This document shows, piece after piece, positions 6,232 through 15,917 of a stretch of 41,317 bases of DNA. Source of the DNA: Lachnospiraceae bacterium (GTDB lineage: Bacteria > Bacillota > Clostridia > Lachnospirales > Lachnospiraceae); contig JAEEMP010000075.1 of NCBI GenBank assembly GCA_016283275.1, positions 1 to 41,317 on the forward strand, read 5' to 3'. Below the pieces are notes generated by a model. That model was not told the origin of the DNA and ran no database searches. It worked only from the letters and a program-made list of their open reading frames with translations. Numbering within the stretch: position 1 is the stretch's first letter; each line of letters opens with the position of its first letter. The translations under genes were made by a program, and so were the position numbers.

Positions 6232-8349
6232 TTAATTTCTTATTCTTTCCCTGAATTTAGCCAATGCTTTGCTGTCTCTTGTCTCGTCAAAGAGCATAAG
6301 CGCTTCTTCAACATATCGTCTTGCTTCGTCGGTCTTTTCTTTTTCATAAAGGGATATCAAAACATCCATCTTTGAATAAGCATTTCTTACGGCCGCACTG
6401 TCGGCATCCGGGTTTTTACCTCCGTTTACCTCTATGAGCTTAATACTTTCGGCCACCATATCTGCACTCAAACTTAACAGCGAGTCATGTATATCCGTGT
6501 CGTACTTATTAAGTCCTCTGTATATAAGTTCGGTCGAGAACCCGAGGCTTCCCGATGTAAACACACCGCCTTCAAATTTTGAAGTGCTTTTATACTTATC
6601 TACAAGCGGAGAATTGATCTTATTGGTAAGATATACGATGACCATATCTTCGTTCGGATCGATAACCGTAAGCGTACCTGTCCAGCCCTGATGCCCGAAA
6701 TTATCATCACCCGATTCCGTTGAAAAATACCACGGACGGCCTTCAACTCCTCCGTTACGCCACCAGCCGATCCCCCAGTCGGCAAGATCTTCCGAGACCG
6801 GTGAAGTAAACGTATCGATGACTTCTCTTGAAAAATAAGCATGCCCGTTATATCCGCCCGTAAGCATAAGTGTGGCAAGCTTTGCAAGATCTTCGGCATT
6901 TGAAAAAAGCCCCGCATGGCCGGAAATGCCGTTCATGGTAAAATACGCCATTTCATCATGGACTTCGCCCTGCAGTGTATGATCTCTTATACCGTCAAAG
7001 CAGACCCTGCCTTCTCTCGTATTCCCCTTAAGTTCCGTAGCTGCGCAGTCTTCTTTTGTAAAGCCGTTATCAAGGGGGTTGTAAGTGATCCTGCTAAGCC
7101 CCATAGGCTCAAAGAAAATCTCTTTTAAAGAGATATCGATCCTTTGATCCAATATAAAGCAAAGAAGCATATAATCAACATCCGAATATACCACTTTCGA
7201 ACCGGGTGCATAATATGTGGGAGTCTTGCATATGGAAGTTAAAGTTGAATCCCAGCCGAGCGGCTCCGTAAACAGAAGATTTATATGATCGTCTACGATA
7301 CGGGCTTCTTTATGATCGTAGTTTGGTATTTCATATTTGGGACTTGAAGGAAAACCTGCGGTGTGGCATAAAAGATCTTTTACCGTGATCATGCTCTTCC
7401 ATGTCTTTACGGTTTCAAATCCCGGATTTTTCTGCCCTTTATAATCCATATCCACGGTAAGATCCACAAACTTATCTCCGATGATATCAACGACTTTTTC
7501 ATTGATATCAAGTTCCCCTTTTGTTACAAGATACTGGACCATGTAATTAATGCTGTACATCTTGGTGTTTGAAGCAAGATCGTATAATGTATCCGTCGTA
7601 ACGGGGATCTTATCCTCTATCGGAGTAAGATCTTCATTATAATTGTTCAAATATCCCCATGCATTACTGTATATAAGCCTTCCGTCTTTGATGACCGCAA
7701 GCTGGGCGGAAGGAAAACCGTATTCGACATCGGTTCTTACGATATTGTCTATTAGAGTGAATACTTCGGGATTTATACCGGCTTCTTCCGGTGTGCCGGG
7801 TAAAACCTTTGGATACTCAACATATATCTTTACCGCTTCTTTTATATCCACAGGTCTTATGTTCGTTACCTGAACGGAATTTATCCCGTTTTTTGAAATA
7901 TCGGATGCATCTATATGAAACACCTGCTTTGTGATGCTGCTTGTGTCGATCCTTATATCATTAATAAATAGATCGTAAGATTCGACATTTTCATCCACAA
8001 AAACATATAAGCTTCCCTGACCCTTATATCCTTTAAACCCGATAACTGAATTAACTACCGTTGCATTGTTTACTTCACCGAGTACATCGGGAAAAACAAA
8101 TGTCTCCATATAGTCTTCTTCGGGGATAGAATTTACTTCTTCGACAACCGGACACAGGATTTCTTTGACAGGTACATCTTCACTATCCTCAGTTTCCGAA
8201 ACGGAAAGAGCATCCTTTTCGGATAATATAAAAGGATCGGATACTTCAATACTTTCAACTTCGCCCGTATTGCTTTTACCCGTACAGGAGCTTAACAAAA
8301 AAGAAACGGTTATTAAACTTATAAATAAGACCCTGAGATAATGTTTCAT
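6232..8349 (-). CDS. Lipoprotein serine hydrolase of the class C beta-lactamase / PBP4* family
   Basis: The 705-residue protein begins with a lipoprotein signal peptide (lipobox LSSC, Cys22), so it should be anchored outside the membrane. After a variable region of about 180 residues comes a beta-lactamase-like domain. It holds the nucleophile motif SNTK in DLASNTKMYS (near residue 260), YSD in the YxN position, and HQG in NFGHQGWTGT as the third motif. Families with this fold include peptidoglycan D,D-peptidases, esterases and other hydrolases, and the substrate cannot be read from the sequence. The gene overlaps the AraC regulator stop in ATGA and is last in the ilvA operon. The 200-residue N-terminal extension, with a beta-sandwich-like part, is unusual. 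Confidence 0.88.
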   Translation of the reverse strand: MKHYLRVLFISLITVSFLLSSCTGKSNTGEVESIEVSDPFILSEKDALSVSETEDSEDVPVKEILCPVVEEVNSIPEEDYMETFVFPDVLGEVNNATVVNSVIGFKGYKGQGSLYVFVDENVESYDLFINDIRIDTSSITKQVFHIDASDISKNGINSVQVTNIRPVDIKEAVKIYVEYPKVLPGTPEEAGINPEVFTLIDNIVRTDVEYGFPSAQLAVIKDGRLIYSNAWGYLNNYNEDLTPIEDKIPVTTDTLYDLASNTKMYSINYMVQYLVTKGELDINEKVVDIIGDKFVDLTVDMDYKGQKNPGFETVKTWKSMITVKDLLCHTAGFPSSPKYEIPNYDHKEARIVDDHINLLFTEPLGWDSTLTSICKTPTYYAPGSKVVYSDVDYMLLCFILDQRIDISLKEIFFEPMGLSRITYNPLDNGFTKEDCAATELKGNTREGRVCFDGIRDHTLQGEVHDEMAYFTMNGISGHAGLFSNAEDLAKLATLMLTGGYNGHAYFSREVIDTFTSPVSEDLADWGIGWWRNGGVEGRPWYFSTESGDDNFGHQGWTGTLTVIDPNEDMVIVYLTNKINSPLVDKYKSTSKFEGGVFTSGSLGFSTELIYRGLNKYDTDIHDSLLSLSADMVAESIKLIEVNGGKNPDADSAAVRNAYSKMDVLISLYEKEKTDEARRYVEEALMLFDETRDSKALAKFRERIRN

Positions 8350-9161
8350 TCTTTTAACCCGTGTTTTTTGCGTGCACGAAGATACATGGCATAATCGGAA
8401 AATCCCGCTTTTACGCTTGCATCCTTGACTTTCATGCCTTCATCCGTTAAATGTCTTACATAAATAAGCCTTTTCTCGGTGATATATTGATGAATGGTAT
8501 AACCCGTATATTCTTTAAAAAGCCTCATAAGATGATACCGGCTTAAAAAAAACAGACCCGATATCTTTTCAACGCTTAAGTCTTCACCAAGATGTGAGTT
8601 TATATATTCGGTAACCGAAACAACCTTTTCGTTATATTCAACTTTACCGTTATAATTGATCCCGTTGTTTATGATAATGTCATTTAACTTTATCAAAAAC
8701 TCGGTAAGATAAAGATCCGATAAGGCATTGGCGCCGAAAATGTTGCTCTCATGCGTATCCATTGCATTTTTAAGCATTTCCTGAAGTCTTAAAGTTTCCT
8801 GTGTGGAGAATCTTACAACATTTATATGAGCCTCGGAACACTTTGCAAAACAATCGTAGAGATTAAACTCATCGGATACCTTTTTGCGCAAAAAAGAATC
8901 TGACAGATAGACCACAAGTCTTTCATATTCAACATCGGGGTTCACGATCGGCCTGTGGATCTCATTTTTTCCCACCAAAATGAAATCCCACGGTCTTAGT
9001 TCATAGCTTTTACCTTCGACGTTATAGGTAACATCACCTTTTACAAAAAGAATGATCTTGTAAAAATCATGGTAATGATGATCGAACACTCTGTCCGATC
9101 TGTCCTTGATATAAAAGTATTTAAAGTCTTCTGTCAGATATCCTGTTTTTTCGTAATCCAT
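8346..9161 (-). CDS. AraC-family transcriptional regulator
   Basis: The 271-residue protein has an N-terminal cupin-type sensing domain, with HHYHDFYKI and the FILVGKNEIHRP segment. The C-terminal double helix-turn-helix AraC DNA-binding domain begins near residue 170 and includes DLSVEKISGLFFLSRYHLMR and ITEKRLIYVRHLT. Cupin AraC proteins usually bind a small sugar or amino-acid-derived ligand. It overlaps the serine hydrolase gene by four bases and lies four bases after ilvA. It may therefore regulate this unit, but the ligand is unknown. Confidence 0.9.
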   Translation of the reverse strand: MDYEKTGYLTEDFKYFYIKDRSDRVFDHHYHDFYKIILFVKGDVTYNVEGKSYELRPWDFILVGKNEIHRPIVNPDVEYERLVVYLSDSFLRKKVSDEFNLYDCFAKCSEAHINVVRFSTQETLRLQEMLKNAMDTHESNIFGANALSDLYLTEFLIKLNDIIINNGINYNGKVEYNEKVVSVTEYINSHLGEDLSVEKISGLFFLSRYHLMRLFKEYTGYTIHQYITEKRLIYVRHLTDEGMKVKDASVKAGFSDYAMYLRARKKHGLKE

Positions 9162-9165
9162 TTAT

Positions 9166-10383
9166 TTAAATGTTTGTGCGTACAACCTTCGGTTTGTAAC
9201 CCGATTTTTCAAGTTTTTCGATGATCGAATTCTTGTGATCGGTTCCGAATGCTTCAAGAGTTATCCTAAGCTCAACCGCCGCATTTCTGTTGATGGAGAC
9301 AAACTGGTTGTGCTCAAGTTTGATAACGTTTCCGCTTTCCTTTGCTATAACATCCGCAACCTTCGAAAGCTCGCCCGGCTTATCGGGAAGAAGTACGGAA
9401 ACCGTAAATATCCTGTCTCTTAAGATAAGACCCTGCGAAACAACGCTGGACATTGTGATCACATCCATGTTTCCGCCCGAAAGGATCGAAACTATCTTCT
9501 TTCCTTTTACGTTAAGCTGTTTTAAAGCCGCAACGGATAAAAGGCCGGAATTTTCAACTACCATTTTATGGTTTTCAACCATATCCAGGAAGGCTACGAC
9601 CAGGTCCTCATCCGGAACCTTGATGATACCGTCAAGATTCTTTTTAAGGTAAGGGAATAACTTATCGCCCGGTGTTTTAACGGCAGTACCGTCTGCGATC
9701 GTACTTACACTGTCAAGTGTTACAACCTTGCCTGCTTTGATCGAAGCATCAAGACATGCAGCATTTTCAGGTTCGACTCCATAGACCTTGATCTTGGGAT
9801 TAAGCATTTTTGCAAGTGTCGAAACACCGGTTGCAAGTCCGCCTCCGCCTACGGGCACAAGAATGATATCCACAAGCGGAAGTTCTTTTATGATCTCCAT
9901 TGCTATCGTGCCCTGACCGGTCGCTACTCCGAAATCGTTAAACGGATGGATAAAAGTATATCCGAATTCATCGGCAAGTTCATATGCTTTCGCACAGGAC
10001 TCATCATACACATCACCGAAAAGCACGACCTCGGCCCCGTATGATTTTGTACGATTTACCTTGATCAAAGGAGTAGTCGTGGGCATTACGATAGTTGCTT
10101 TAACGCCGTAACATTTTGCCGCATATGCAACACCCTGGGCATGATTGCCGGCAGATGCCGTAATGATACCTTTTGATCTTTCTTCATCGGAAAGAGTGGA
10201 CATCTTATAATATGCGCCTCTGACCTTATATGCTCCCGTAAACTGCATGTTTTCAGGCTTAAGATAAACCTTGTTGCCGGTCTGTGAGCTGAAATAATCG
10301 GAATATACAAGTTTTGTGTCAAGAGTAACCTCTTTTACCTTTTCCGATGCCGCCTCAAAATTCTCAAGTGACAGTTCTTCCAT
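9166..10383 (-). CDS. ilvA: Threonine ammonia-lyase (threonine dehydratase)
   Basis: This PLP enzyme converts L-threonine to 2-oxobutanoate and ammonia, the entry to isoleucine synthesis or a threonine catabolic step. The 405-residue protein has the PLP lysine in GAYKVRGA (Lys53), the phosphate-binding loop VPVGGGGLATG near residue 180, and one C-terminal ACT domain (about 330-405). That length fits the shorter, one-ACT type, so biosynthetic (IlvA) and catabolic (TdcB) roles cannot be separated by sequence alone. A stem-loop GTTTCG-TTTAT-CGAAAC at 10395-10411 abuts its GGGAGG ribosome binding site. No T-box or terminator is visible in the 40 bases before it. Confidence 0.92.
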   Translation of the reverse strand: MEELSLENFEAASEKVKEVTLDTKLVYSDYFSSQTGNKVYLKPENMQFTGAYKVRGAYYKMSTLSDEERSKGIITASAGNHAQGVAYAAKCYGVKATIVMPTTTPLIKVNRTKSYGAEVVLFGDVYDESCAKAYELADEFGYTFIHPFNDFGVATGQGTIAMEIIKELPLVDIILVPVGGGGLATGVSTLAKMLNPKIKVYGVEPENAACLDASIKAGKVVTLDSVSTIADGTAVKTPGDKLFPYLKKNLDGIIKVPDEDLVVAFLDMVENHKMVVENSGLLSVAALKQLNVKGKKIVSILSGGNMDVITMSSVVSQGLILRDRIFTVSVLLPDKPGELSKVADVIAKESGNVIKLEHNQFVSINRNAAVELRITLEAFGTDHKNSIIEKLEKSGYKPKVVRTNI

Positions 10384-10423
10384 TTTTTCCTCCCGTTTCG
10401 ATAAACGAAACTGTGTTTATAAT

Positions 10424-11359
10424 TTAATCTTCTTTAATATCGAACAAAGCATTCATAAAATCATCGGGGTTAAATCGCTGAAGATCGTCCATAGACTCTC
10501 CCACACCTATAAATTTAACGGGAATGTTAAGCTCCGAGGCAACAGCGATAGCGATGCCGCCCTTTGCGGTCCCATCCATTTTGGTAAGAACGATGCCCGT
10601 GAGATCTGTTACTTCGTTAAACTCTCTCGCCTGATTTAAAGCATTCTGACCGGTCGTGGCATCAAGGACCACCCATGTTTCTCTGTATGCATCGGGATAT
10701 TCCCTGTCTATGACTCTGTTCATCTTACGAAGCTCTTCCATAAGATTTTTCTTATTATGAAGTCTGCCTGCAGTATCAAGTATCAAAGCATCAACATTTC
10801 TGGCTTTTGCCGCATTGACGGCATCAAACACGACGCTTGCGGGATCCGTTCCTTCTCTTGACGATATGATCGGAACATCGGCGCGCCTTGCCCATTCTTC
10901 AAGCTGTGCATTGGCTGCCGCTCTGAACGTATCGCAGGCGGCCACAAGTGTTTTTTTACCTTCGTTTCTGAATATACCGGCGATCTTTCCTACGGTCGTT
11001 GTCTTACCCACACCGTTAACACCGACTATCATTATCACGCATTTTTTGCCCTGAAAATCATAGGAATCGTCGGAAACGGAAAGCCTCTGCCTGATCTCTT
11101 CATACAAAAGCTCTTTAAGCTCACCCGGTATTCTGGCGCGGTTTTCTTTAACTTTTTTCTTTAACGAATCGATAATGTCCTCTGTGGTATTTACGCCGAC
11201 ATCACCCATTACGAGAACTTCTTCAAGTTCTTCGTACAATTCGTCGTTTATCTTTTCATGACCCAAAAATACGGCGTCAAGATCGCTTGCAAAGCCGTTT
11301 CTTGACTTTGAAAGCCCCATTTTCAGTCTGGCAAAAAAGCCCGGTTTTTCAATTGACAT
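10424..11359 (-). CDS. ftsY: Signal recognition particle receptor FtsY
   Basis: FtsY is the membrane-associated GTPase receptor that pairs with Ffh to hand translating ribosomes to SecYEG. The 311-residue protein lacks the long acidic A domain of Escherichia coli, as usual in Gram-positives. The NG domain has the P-loop GVNGVGKTTTVGKIA (near residue 113), ALILDTAGRLHNKKNLM and VLTKMDGTAKGG. Its ATG overlaps the smc stop by one base (TGATG), so the two are coupled. Confidence 0.97.
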   Translation of the reverse strand: MSIEKPGFFARLKMGLSKSRNGFASDLDAVFLGHEKINDELYEELEEVLVMGDVGVNTTEDIIDSLKKKVKENRARIPGELKELLYEEIRQRLSVSDDSYDFQGKKCVIMIVGVNGVGKTTTVGKIAGIFRNEGKKTLVAACDTFRAAANAQLEEWARRADVPIISSREGTDPASVVFDAVNAAKARNVDALILDTAGRLHNKKNLMEELRKMNRVIDREYPDAYRETWVVLDATTGQNALNQAREFNEVTDLTGIVLTKMDGTAKGGIAIAVASELNIPVKFIGVGESMDDLQRFNPDDFMNALFDIKED

Positions 11360-14300
11360 CAGTCATCCAGATCCTTATCTATAAGATTTACGCTTACAAG
11401 TGCGGATACACCTTTTTCCTGCATAGTGATACCGTAAAGTCTGTCACACTTATCCATCGTACCTCTACGGTGTGTGATCACTATGAACTGAGTATGCTTT
11501 GTAAGCTTGTGAAGATACTTGGCAAATCTATCGACATTGCTTTCATCGAGTGCCGCCTCGATCTCATCCAAAAGTGCAAACGGCGAAGGCTTCAGATTCT
11601 GAATGGCAAACAATAAAGCTATGGCCGTAAGCGCCTTTTCTCCACCGGAAAGCTGCATCATGTTCTGAAGCTTCTTTCCCGGCGGCTGTGCGATTATCCT
11701 TATGCCCGCTTCCAAAATGTCTTCATCTTCTATAAGTTCAAGTGTTCCTTTACCGCCGCCGAACAGTTCTTTAAATACTTTATCAAACTCATTGTTGATA
11801 TCCTTAAAACTTTCGGCGAACTGCTTACGCATCGATTCGTCCAGTTCGGCGATTATCTCTTTTAATGTCTTGGTTGCTTCTATAAGATCGTCATGCTGGT
11901 TTCTTAAGAAAGTATATCTTTCGTTTAAGACACGGAAATCTTCAATAGCATTGACATTAACGTCACCGAGTTTTTTGATCTCATCCTTGACTTTGCTTAT
12001 CTGCTTCTTCATGGACGAAAGTTCGGTCATATTTTCGTCGCGTAAGCTTGCGGCATCGATCAAAGTGATCTCATACTCTTCCCACATATAATTGATCTGT
12101 GCTTCGATCGCTTCGGTAAATTTCTCTTTCTGGGAATTTAATCTGTATATTTCTTTATCAAGGTTAGTGATCGTATTGGAAAGTTCTTCGCGTTCGCTGA
12201 AAAATCTCTTCTGCTTATCGTTAAGCTCATCACGGGTCTTGATATTGTTGGTAAGCTCTTCTTCCTTTTTGTCACGGTTAGTATGACTTTCGGCAATGGT
12301 CTTTTCGATCTCGGCGATGTTGTTTTCTTTTCTTTCGATCTCTTCAAGACCTTCCGCCATCTTTGACCTGATCTCATCGGCATCGATCTCAAATCGTTTG
12401 ATCTCATCGGTTATTCGATGCAGGTTCTGGATAACGAAATCCTGTTTCTGATAGCATTTATTGATCTCAAGATCCCATGAAGCAACCTCTGACTGAAATT
12501 CTTTTTCCTTTTCCCTGTTAAGTTCGAGTTCTTCCTGGAATTTTGCAATATCTTTTGTGATATTTGCTTCCATTACTTCGGAATCTTTAAGCTCTTTTAA
12601 GATGTTTTCTTTGCTGGATTCTATATCCTTAAGCTGTGTGGCGATCTCGATCTCTTCGTTTTCAAGGTCATGAGATCCCTGTATGACCTCGCTCTTTTTT
12701 TGCTGAGCCTGGATCACATTTAGCTTCGCGGTATTCTGTTCAATATATTTTTTCTGGATCTTAACCTTAAAGTCCTCGATCTCCATGCGGAGTTTGTTCC
12801 TTTTGGACTTCGTGGTCTCGATCTCGTCCATTATCTCATCGATCTTCTTAAGAGAAGCTTTTGTTTTGGCTGTGAGTTCTTCGATCTCACGTCGGCGGCC
12901 CAGGAAATTTGAATTATTCTTAAAAGATCCGCCCGAGATCGAACCGCCCGGAGCAAGCTGCTCACCTTCAAGCGTTACGATCCAAAGACCGAAATTGAAT
13001 TTCCTTGCGATCTTTAAAGCATTATCGACCGTGTCGACCACAAGGATCCTGCCAAGCAAAGTTTCGGCAACATCGCTGTATTTCTTATCAACCTTTACAA
13101 TATCCTTCGCAAGACCCAAAACACCGTCTTCCGAAAGTGCTTCCGGAGTCTTGAACTTCTGAGGATCTTTAATGTTGGTAAGCGGTAAGAATGTTGCACG
13201 GCCTTCTTTGTTTTTCTTAAGGTATTCGACCATCTTTTTGGCCGTCTTATCATCTTCCGTGACAATATTCTGCGCGTTGCCGCCAAGAGCTATCTCAATA
13301 GCGGTCTCATACTTTTTCTCGACAGAAATGATATCGGCAACAACACCGATTATGCCTTTTTCGGAAGATTTATGCTCCATGACCTTTCTTACCGAATTGC
13401 CGTAGCCTTCGTATCTTTCGGTAAGACCCGTCAATGCTTCGAGTTTTGATTTATCCTGATGATATAAGACCTGAGTGTCACGAAGGGTTTTATCAAGATT
13501 TGCAAGATTGTCCCTGATCCCCTCAACGGTTTCTTCCTGTTTTAAGAGGGATTCGTTCATCTTGGCTATTTCATTGTCGATATCAACACTTTCATCGTTG
13601 AGACGCTTTATCTCCTCATCCTGCTTTTCCTCGTTAGACTTGGCTTCGAGCAGTTTTGATGTAAGTTCGGAACGACGGATCGCTATCTGCTCTTTCATCG
13701 TATCATAACGACCCATCTGTGCTTTAATGGATGCACGACGGTTCAACTCACCGATTATGGTGTTTTTTCCGGCTTCAATATCATCATTTAAACCCTTGAT
13801 CTTATCCTGGACATCCGTTAAGAGCTTTTGAGCCTCTTCACGTGAACCTTCGAGGGATTTAAGCTGAACGTCATTTTCGTTCTTTTCGGAAAGAACATTG
13901 TCTTTTTCTTTGTTTCTTTTTTCTATATCGACAGTGATCGAAGATAAATGATCGTTAAAATTCTTATCGTTAGATCTGATACCTTTGATCTGTTCACGAA
14001 GTACGAGGATCTCGCCTTCAAGTTTCTCTCTTAAGATACCCGAATTTGAAAGTTCGTTTTTAACGTTGTCGATCTCTTCATTGAGTACGTTGACCTTTTC
14101 TTCGATCTCGGTATATTCTTCCTTGATGCGCTCATACTTTTGGTTTGTCTCATCATATTCTTTGGAAGCCGTATCGTATTTTTCGGAAACCTGATCGAGC
14201 TGATCTTTTAACCTGTTGTTCTCAAGAAGAAAAACATTTACATCGAGAGTCTTTAACTCTTCCTTTTTCTTAAGATATACTTTCGCTGTTTCGGCTTGCT

Positions 14301-14919
14301 TTTCAAGCGGTCCTACCTGCTTTTCAAGTTCCGAAAGGATATCTTTCACACGGATAAGATTTCCTTCTTCGCTCTCAAGTTTTTTGACCGAAGCTTCTTT
14401 ACGGCGCTTAAACTTTACGATACCTGCGGCTTCATCGAAAAGTTCACGCCTGTCCTCGGGCTTACCGCTTAATATCTTATCTATCTGGCCCTGTCCGATA
14501 ATGGAATATCCTTCTTTACCTATACCTGTATCGTAAAAAAGCTCATTAACATCCTTGAGCCTGCATGCAGTTCCGTTTAAAAGATATTCACTTTCACCCG
14601 AACGATAAAGTCTTCTGGTAACCGTAACTTCATCAAAGTCGATCGTAAGCGAACGGTCTGTATTATCCAGAGTGATCGCTACGGATGCGTAGCTTAAGGG
14701 TTTTCTCAATTCGGTTCCCGAAAATATAACATCCTGCATGGACGCACCGCGCAGCTGCTTTATACGCTGTTCGCCGAGAACCCATCTTACGGCATCGGCA
14801 ACATTACTTTTACCCGAACCGTTGGGTCCCACTATACCGGTGATACCGTTCTCGAATTTGAAATTGATCTTATTGGCAAAGGACTTAAAGCCCTGTACTT
14901 CGATACTTTTTAAATACAT
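11359..14919 (-). CDS. smc: Chromosome segregation ATPase SMC
   Basis: SMC forms the condensin complex with ScpA and ScpB, which organises and segregates the chromosome. The 1186-residue protein has the Walker A motif GPNGSGKSN near residue 32 and a first coiled coil to about 500. A globular hinge follows near 510-680, with VVADIISVEKKYETAIEIAL and GGSISGG. A second coiled coil follows, then the C-terminal signature LSGGEKALTAIALLF and the Walker B region FALLDEIEAALDE. The length is normal for the family. It overlaps rnc upstream and ftsY downstream by one base each, the usual rnc-smc-ftsY cluster. Confidence 0.98.
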   Translation of the reverse strand: MYLKSIEVQGFKSFANKINFKFENGITGIVGPNGSGKSNVADAVRWVLGEQRIKQLRGASMQDVIFSGTELRKPLSYASVAITLDNTDRSLTIDFDEVTVTRRLYRSGESEYLLNGTACRLKDVNELFYDTGIGKEGYSIIGQGQIDKILSGKPEDRRELFDEAAGIVKFKRRKEASVKKLESEEGNLIRVKDILSELEKQVGPLEKQAETAKVYLKKKEELKTLDVNVFLLENNRLKDQLDQVSEKYDTASKEYDETNQKYERIKEEYTEIEEKVNVLNEEIDNVKNELSNSGILREKLEGEILVLREQIKGIRSNDKNFNDHLSSITVDIEKRNKEKDNVLSEKNENDVQLKSLEGSREEAQKLLTDVQDKIKGLNDDIEAGKNTIIGELNRRASIKAQMGRYDTMKEQIAIRRSELTSKLLEAKSNEEKQDEEIKRLNDESVDIDNEIAKMNESLLKQEETVEGIRDNLANLDKTLRDTQVLYHQDKSKLEALTGLTERYEGYGNSVRKVMEHKSSEKGIIGVVADIISVEKKYETAIEIALGGNAQNIVTEDDKTAKKMVEYLKKNKEGRATFLPLTNIKDPQKFKTPEALSEDGVLGLAKDIVKVDKKYSDVAETLLGRILVVDTVDNALKIARKFNFGLWIVTLEGEQLAPGGSISGGSFKNNSNFLGRRREIEELTAKTKASLKKIDEIMDEIETTKSKRNKLRMEIEDFKVKIQKKYIEQNTAKLNVIQAQQKKSEVIQGSHDLENEEIEIATQLKDIESSKENILKELKDSEVMEANITKDIAKFQEELELNREKEKEFQSEVASWDLEINKCYQKQDFVIQNLHRITDEIKRFEIDADEIRSKMAEGLEEIERKENNIAEIEKTIAESHTNRDKKEEELTNNIKTRDELNDKQKRFFSEREELSNTITNLDKEIYRLNSQKEKFTEAIEAQINYMWEEYEITLIDAASLRDENMTELSSMKKQISKVKDEIKKLGDVNVNAIEDFRVLNERYTFLRNQHDDLIEATKTLKEIIAELDESMRKQFAESFKDINNEFDKVFKELFGGGKGTLELIEDEDILEAGIRIIAQPPGKKLQNMMQLSGGEKALTAIALLFAIQNLKPSPFALLDEIEAALDESNVDRFAKYLHKLTKHTQFIVITHRRGTMDKCDRLYGITMQEKGVSALVSVNLIDKDLDD

Positions 14920-15623
14920 TAATCTTCTTTTCCGTTTTCTAATGATTGTATTGCAATATGCGCCGCCATTTGCTGAGCGGACTTTTTGGTCTTTCCTTCT
15001 CCTATGGACAGTATCTTACCGTCAAGACAAGCTGAAACCTTAAACACTTTGTTGTGTTCGGGTCCCGATTCTTCTACCAGATTATAAATGAATTCTTTTC
15101 CCGGATAATCTCTTTGAATAATTTCCTGAAGTTTTGATTTGGAATCAACGAACAATTCATCTTCTTTGAGGTCATTTAATATATGGGAATATACATATTT
15201 TCTGGCCATGTCGATCCCACTGTCCAGATATATCGCTCCGAGGACAGACTCCGTAACGTCACAAAGAACGGAATCTCTTTCCCTGCCGCCCGTAGCATCT
15301 TCTCCTTTTCCCATAAAAATGGCTTTTCCAAGCCCCATGCGTCTGGCACATATTGCAAGACTCGGCTCGCATACTATTGAAGCACGTTTCTTGGAAAGTC
15401 CACCCTCGGGAACCGTGGGGTATCTGTCATATAAAAATTCGCTGGATATAAGTTCAAGTACGGCATCGCCCAAAAATTCGAGTCTTTCATAATCCGGTCT
15501 TCTGTTGATCTTCATCTCGTTTTTGAAAGAACTGTGAGTCAATGCCTCCAAAAGATATTCCTTATTGTTAAATCGGTAGCCTATACTTTCTTCAACATAA
15601 GCTACTGCTTCATCTCTGTCCAT
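14919..15623 (-). CDS. rnc: Ribonuclease III
   Basis: RNase III cleaves double-stranded RNA, including rRNA precursors and structured mRNAs. The 234-residue protein has the catalytic signature YERLEFLGDAVLELI near residue 45 in the nuclease domain and DVTESVLGAIYLD with the second acidic pair. A C-terminal double-stranded RNA-binding domain begins near 160. AAAGGAG precedes its ATG. A short perfect stem-loop (15647-15665) sits in the 45-base gap after acpP, where processing could set rnc expression. Confidence 0.97.
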   Translation of the reverse strand: MDRDEAVAYVEESIGYRFNNKEYLLEALTHSSFKNEMKINRRPDYERLEFLGDAVLELISSEFLYDRYPTVPEGGLSKKRASIVCEPSLAICARRMGLGKAIFMGKGEDATGGRERDSVLCDVTESVLGAIYLDSGIDMARKYVYSHILNDLKEDELFVDSKSKLQEIIQRDYPGKEFIYNLVEESGPEHNKVFKVSACLDGKILSIGEGKTKKSAQQMAAHIAIQSLENGKED

Positions 15624-15646
15624 ATATCTCCTTTTTACAATTATAT

Positions 15647-15665
15647 GGGCGGGATGATCCCGCCC
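15647..15665 (-). other. GC-rich stem-loop between acpP and rnc, no sense-strand T tract
   Basis: GGGCGGGA and TCCCGCCC pair over eight bases with a three-base loop, four bases after the acpP stop. On the sense strand it is followed by ATATAATTG, so intrinsic termination should be weak at best. In the antisense direction it is followed by GTTTTATTT. It probably protects the abundant acpP mRNA 3' end or lowers rnc expression. Confidence 0.7.
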
Positions 15666-15668
15666 GTT

Positions 15669-15902
15669 TTATTTGGTGCTGAAACTTTTGATCTTATCGA
15701 TCGCGTCCTGAACAGTAACGATTCCTGTGAGTTCTTCCTCGGATAAAGTAATGTTAAATGCTTCCTCCATTCCCATTACTATCTGTAGAAGATCAAGAGA
15801 ATCCGCTCCAAGATCATCCGCAAAGGTCGTCTCGGGCTCGATCTCTCTCGGATCGACATTCAAAACATCCGAAACAATCTTTCTGAGCATTTCAAGTTCC
15901 AT
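15669..15902 (-). CDS. acpP: Acyl carrier protein
   Basis: This small acidic carrier holds growing fatty acyl chains on a phosphopantetheine arm. It has 77 residues, with the attachment serine in the DSL motif of LGADSLDLLQ (near residue 36). It is cotranscribed after plsX, whose product uses acyl-ACP as substrate, a conserved pairing. Confidence 0.97.
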   Translation of the reverse strand: MELEMLRKIVSDVLNVDPREIEPETTFADDLGADSLDLLQIVMGMEEAFNITLSEEELTGIVTVQDAIDKIKSFSTK

Positions 15903-15917
15903 AATACATATATCTCC

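Noticed and set aside
10384-10423. T-box or attenuator before ilvA
   Set aside because: The gap is only 40 bases, with a short stem and no T run; a T-box needs far more sequence.
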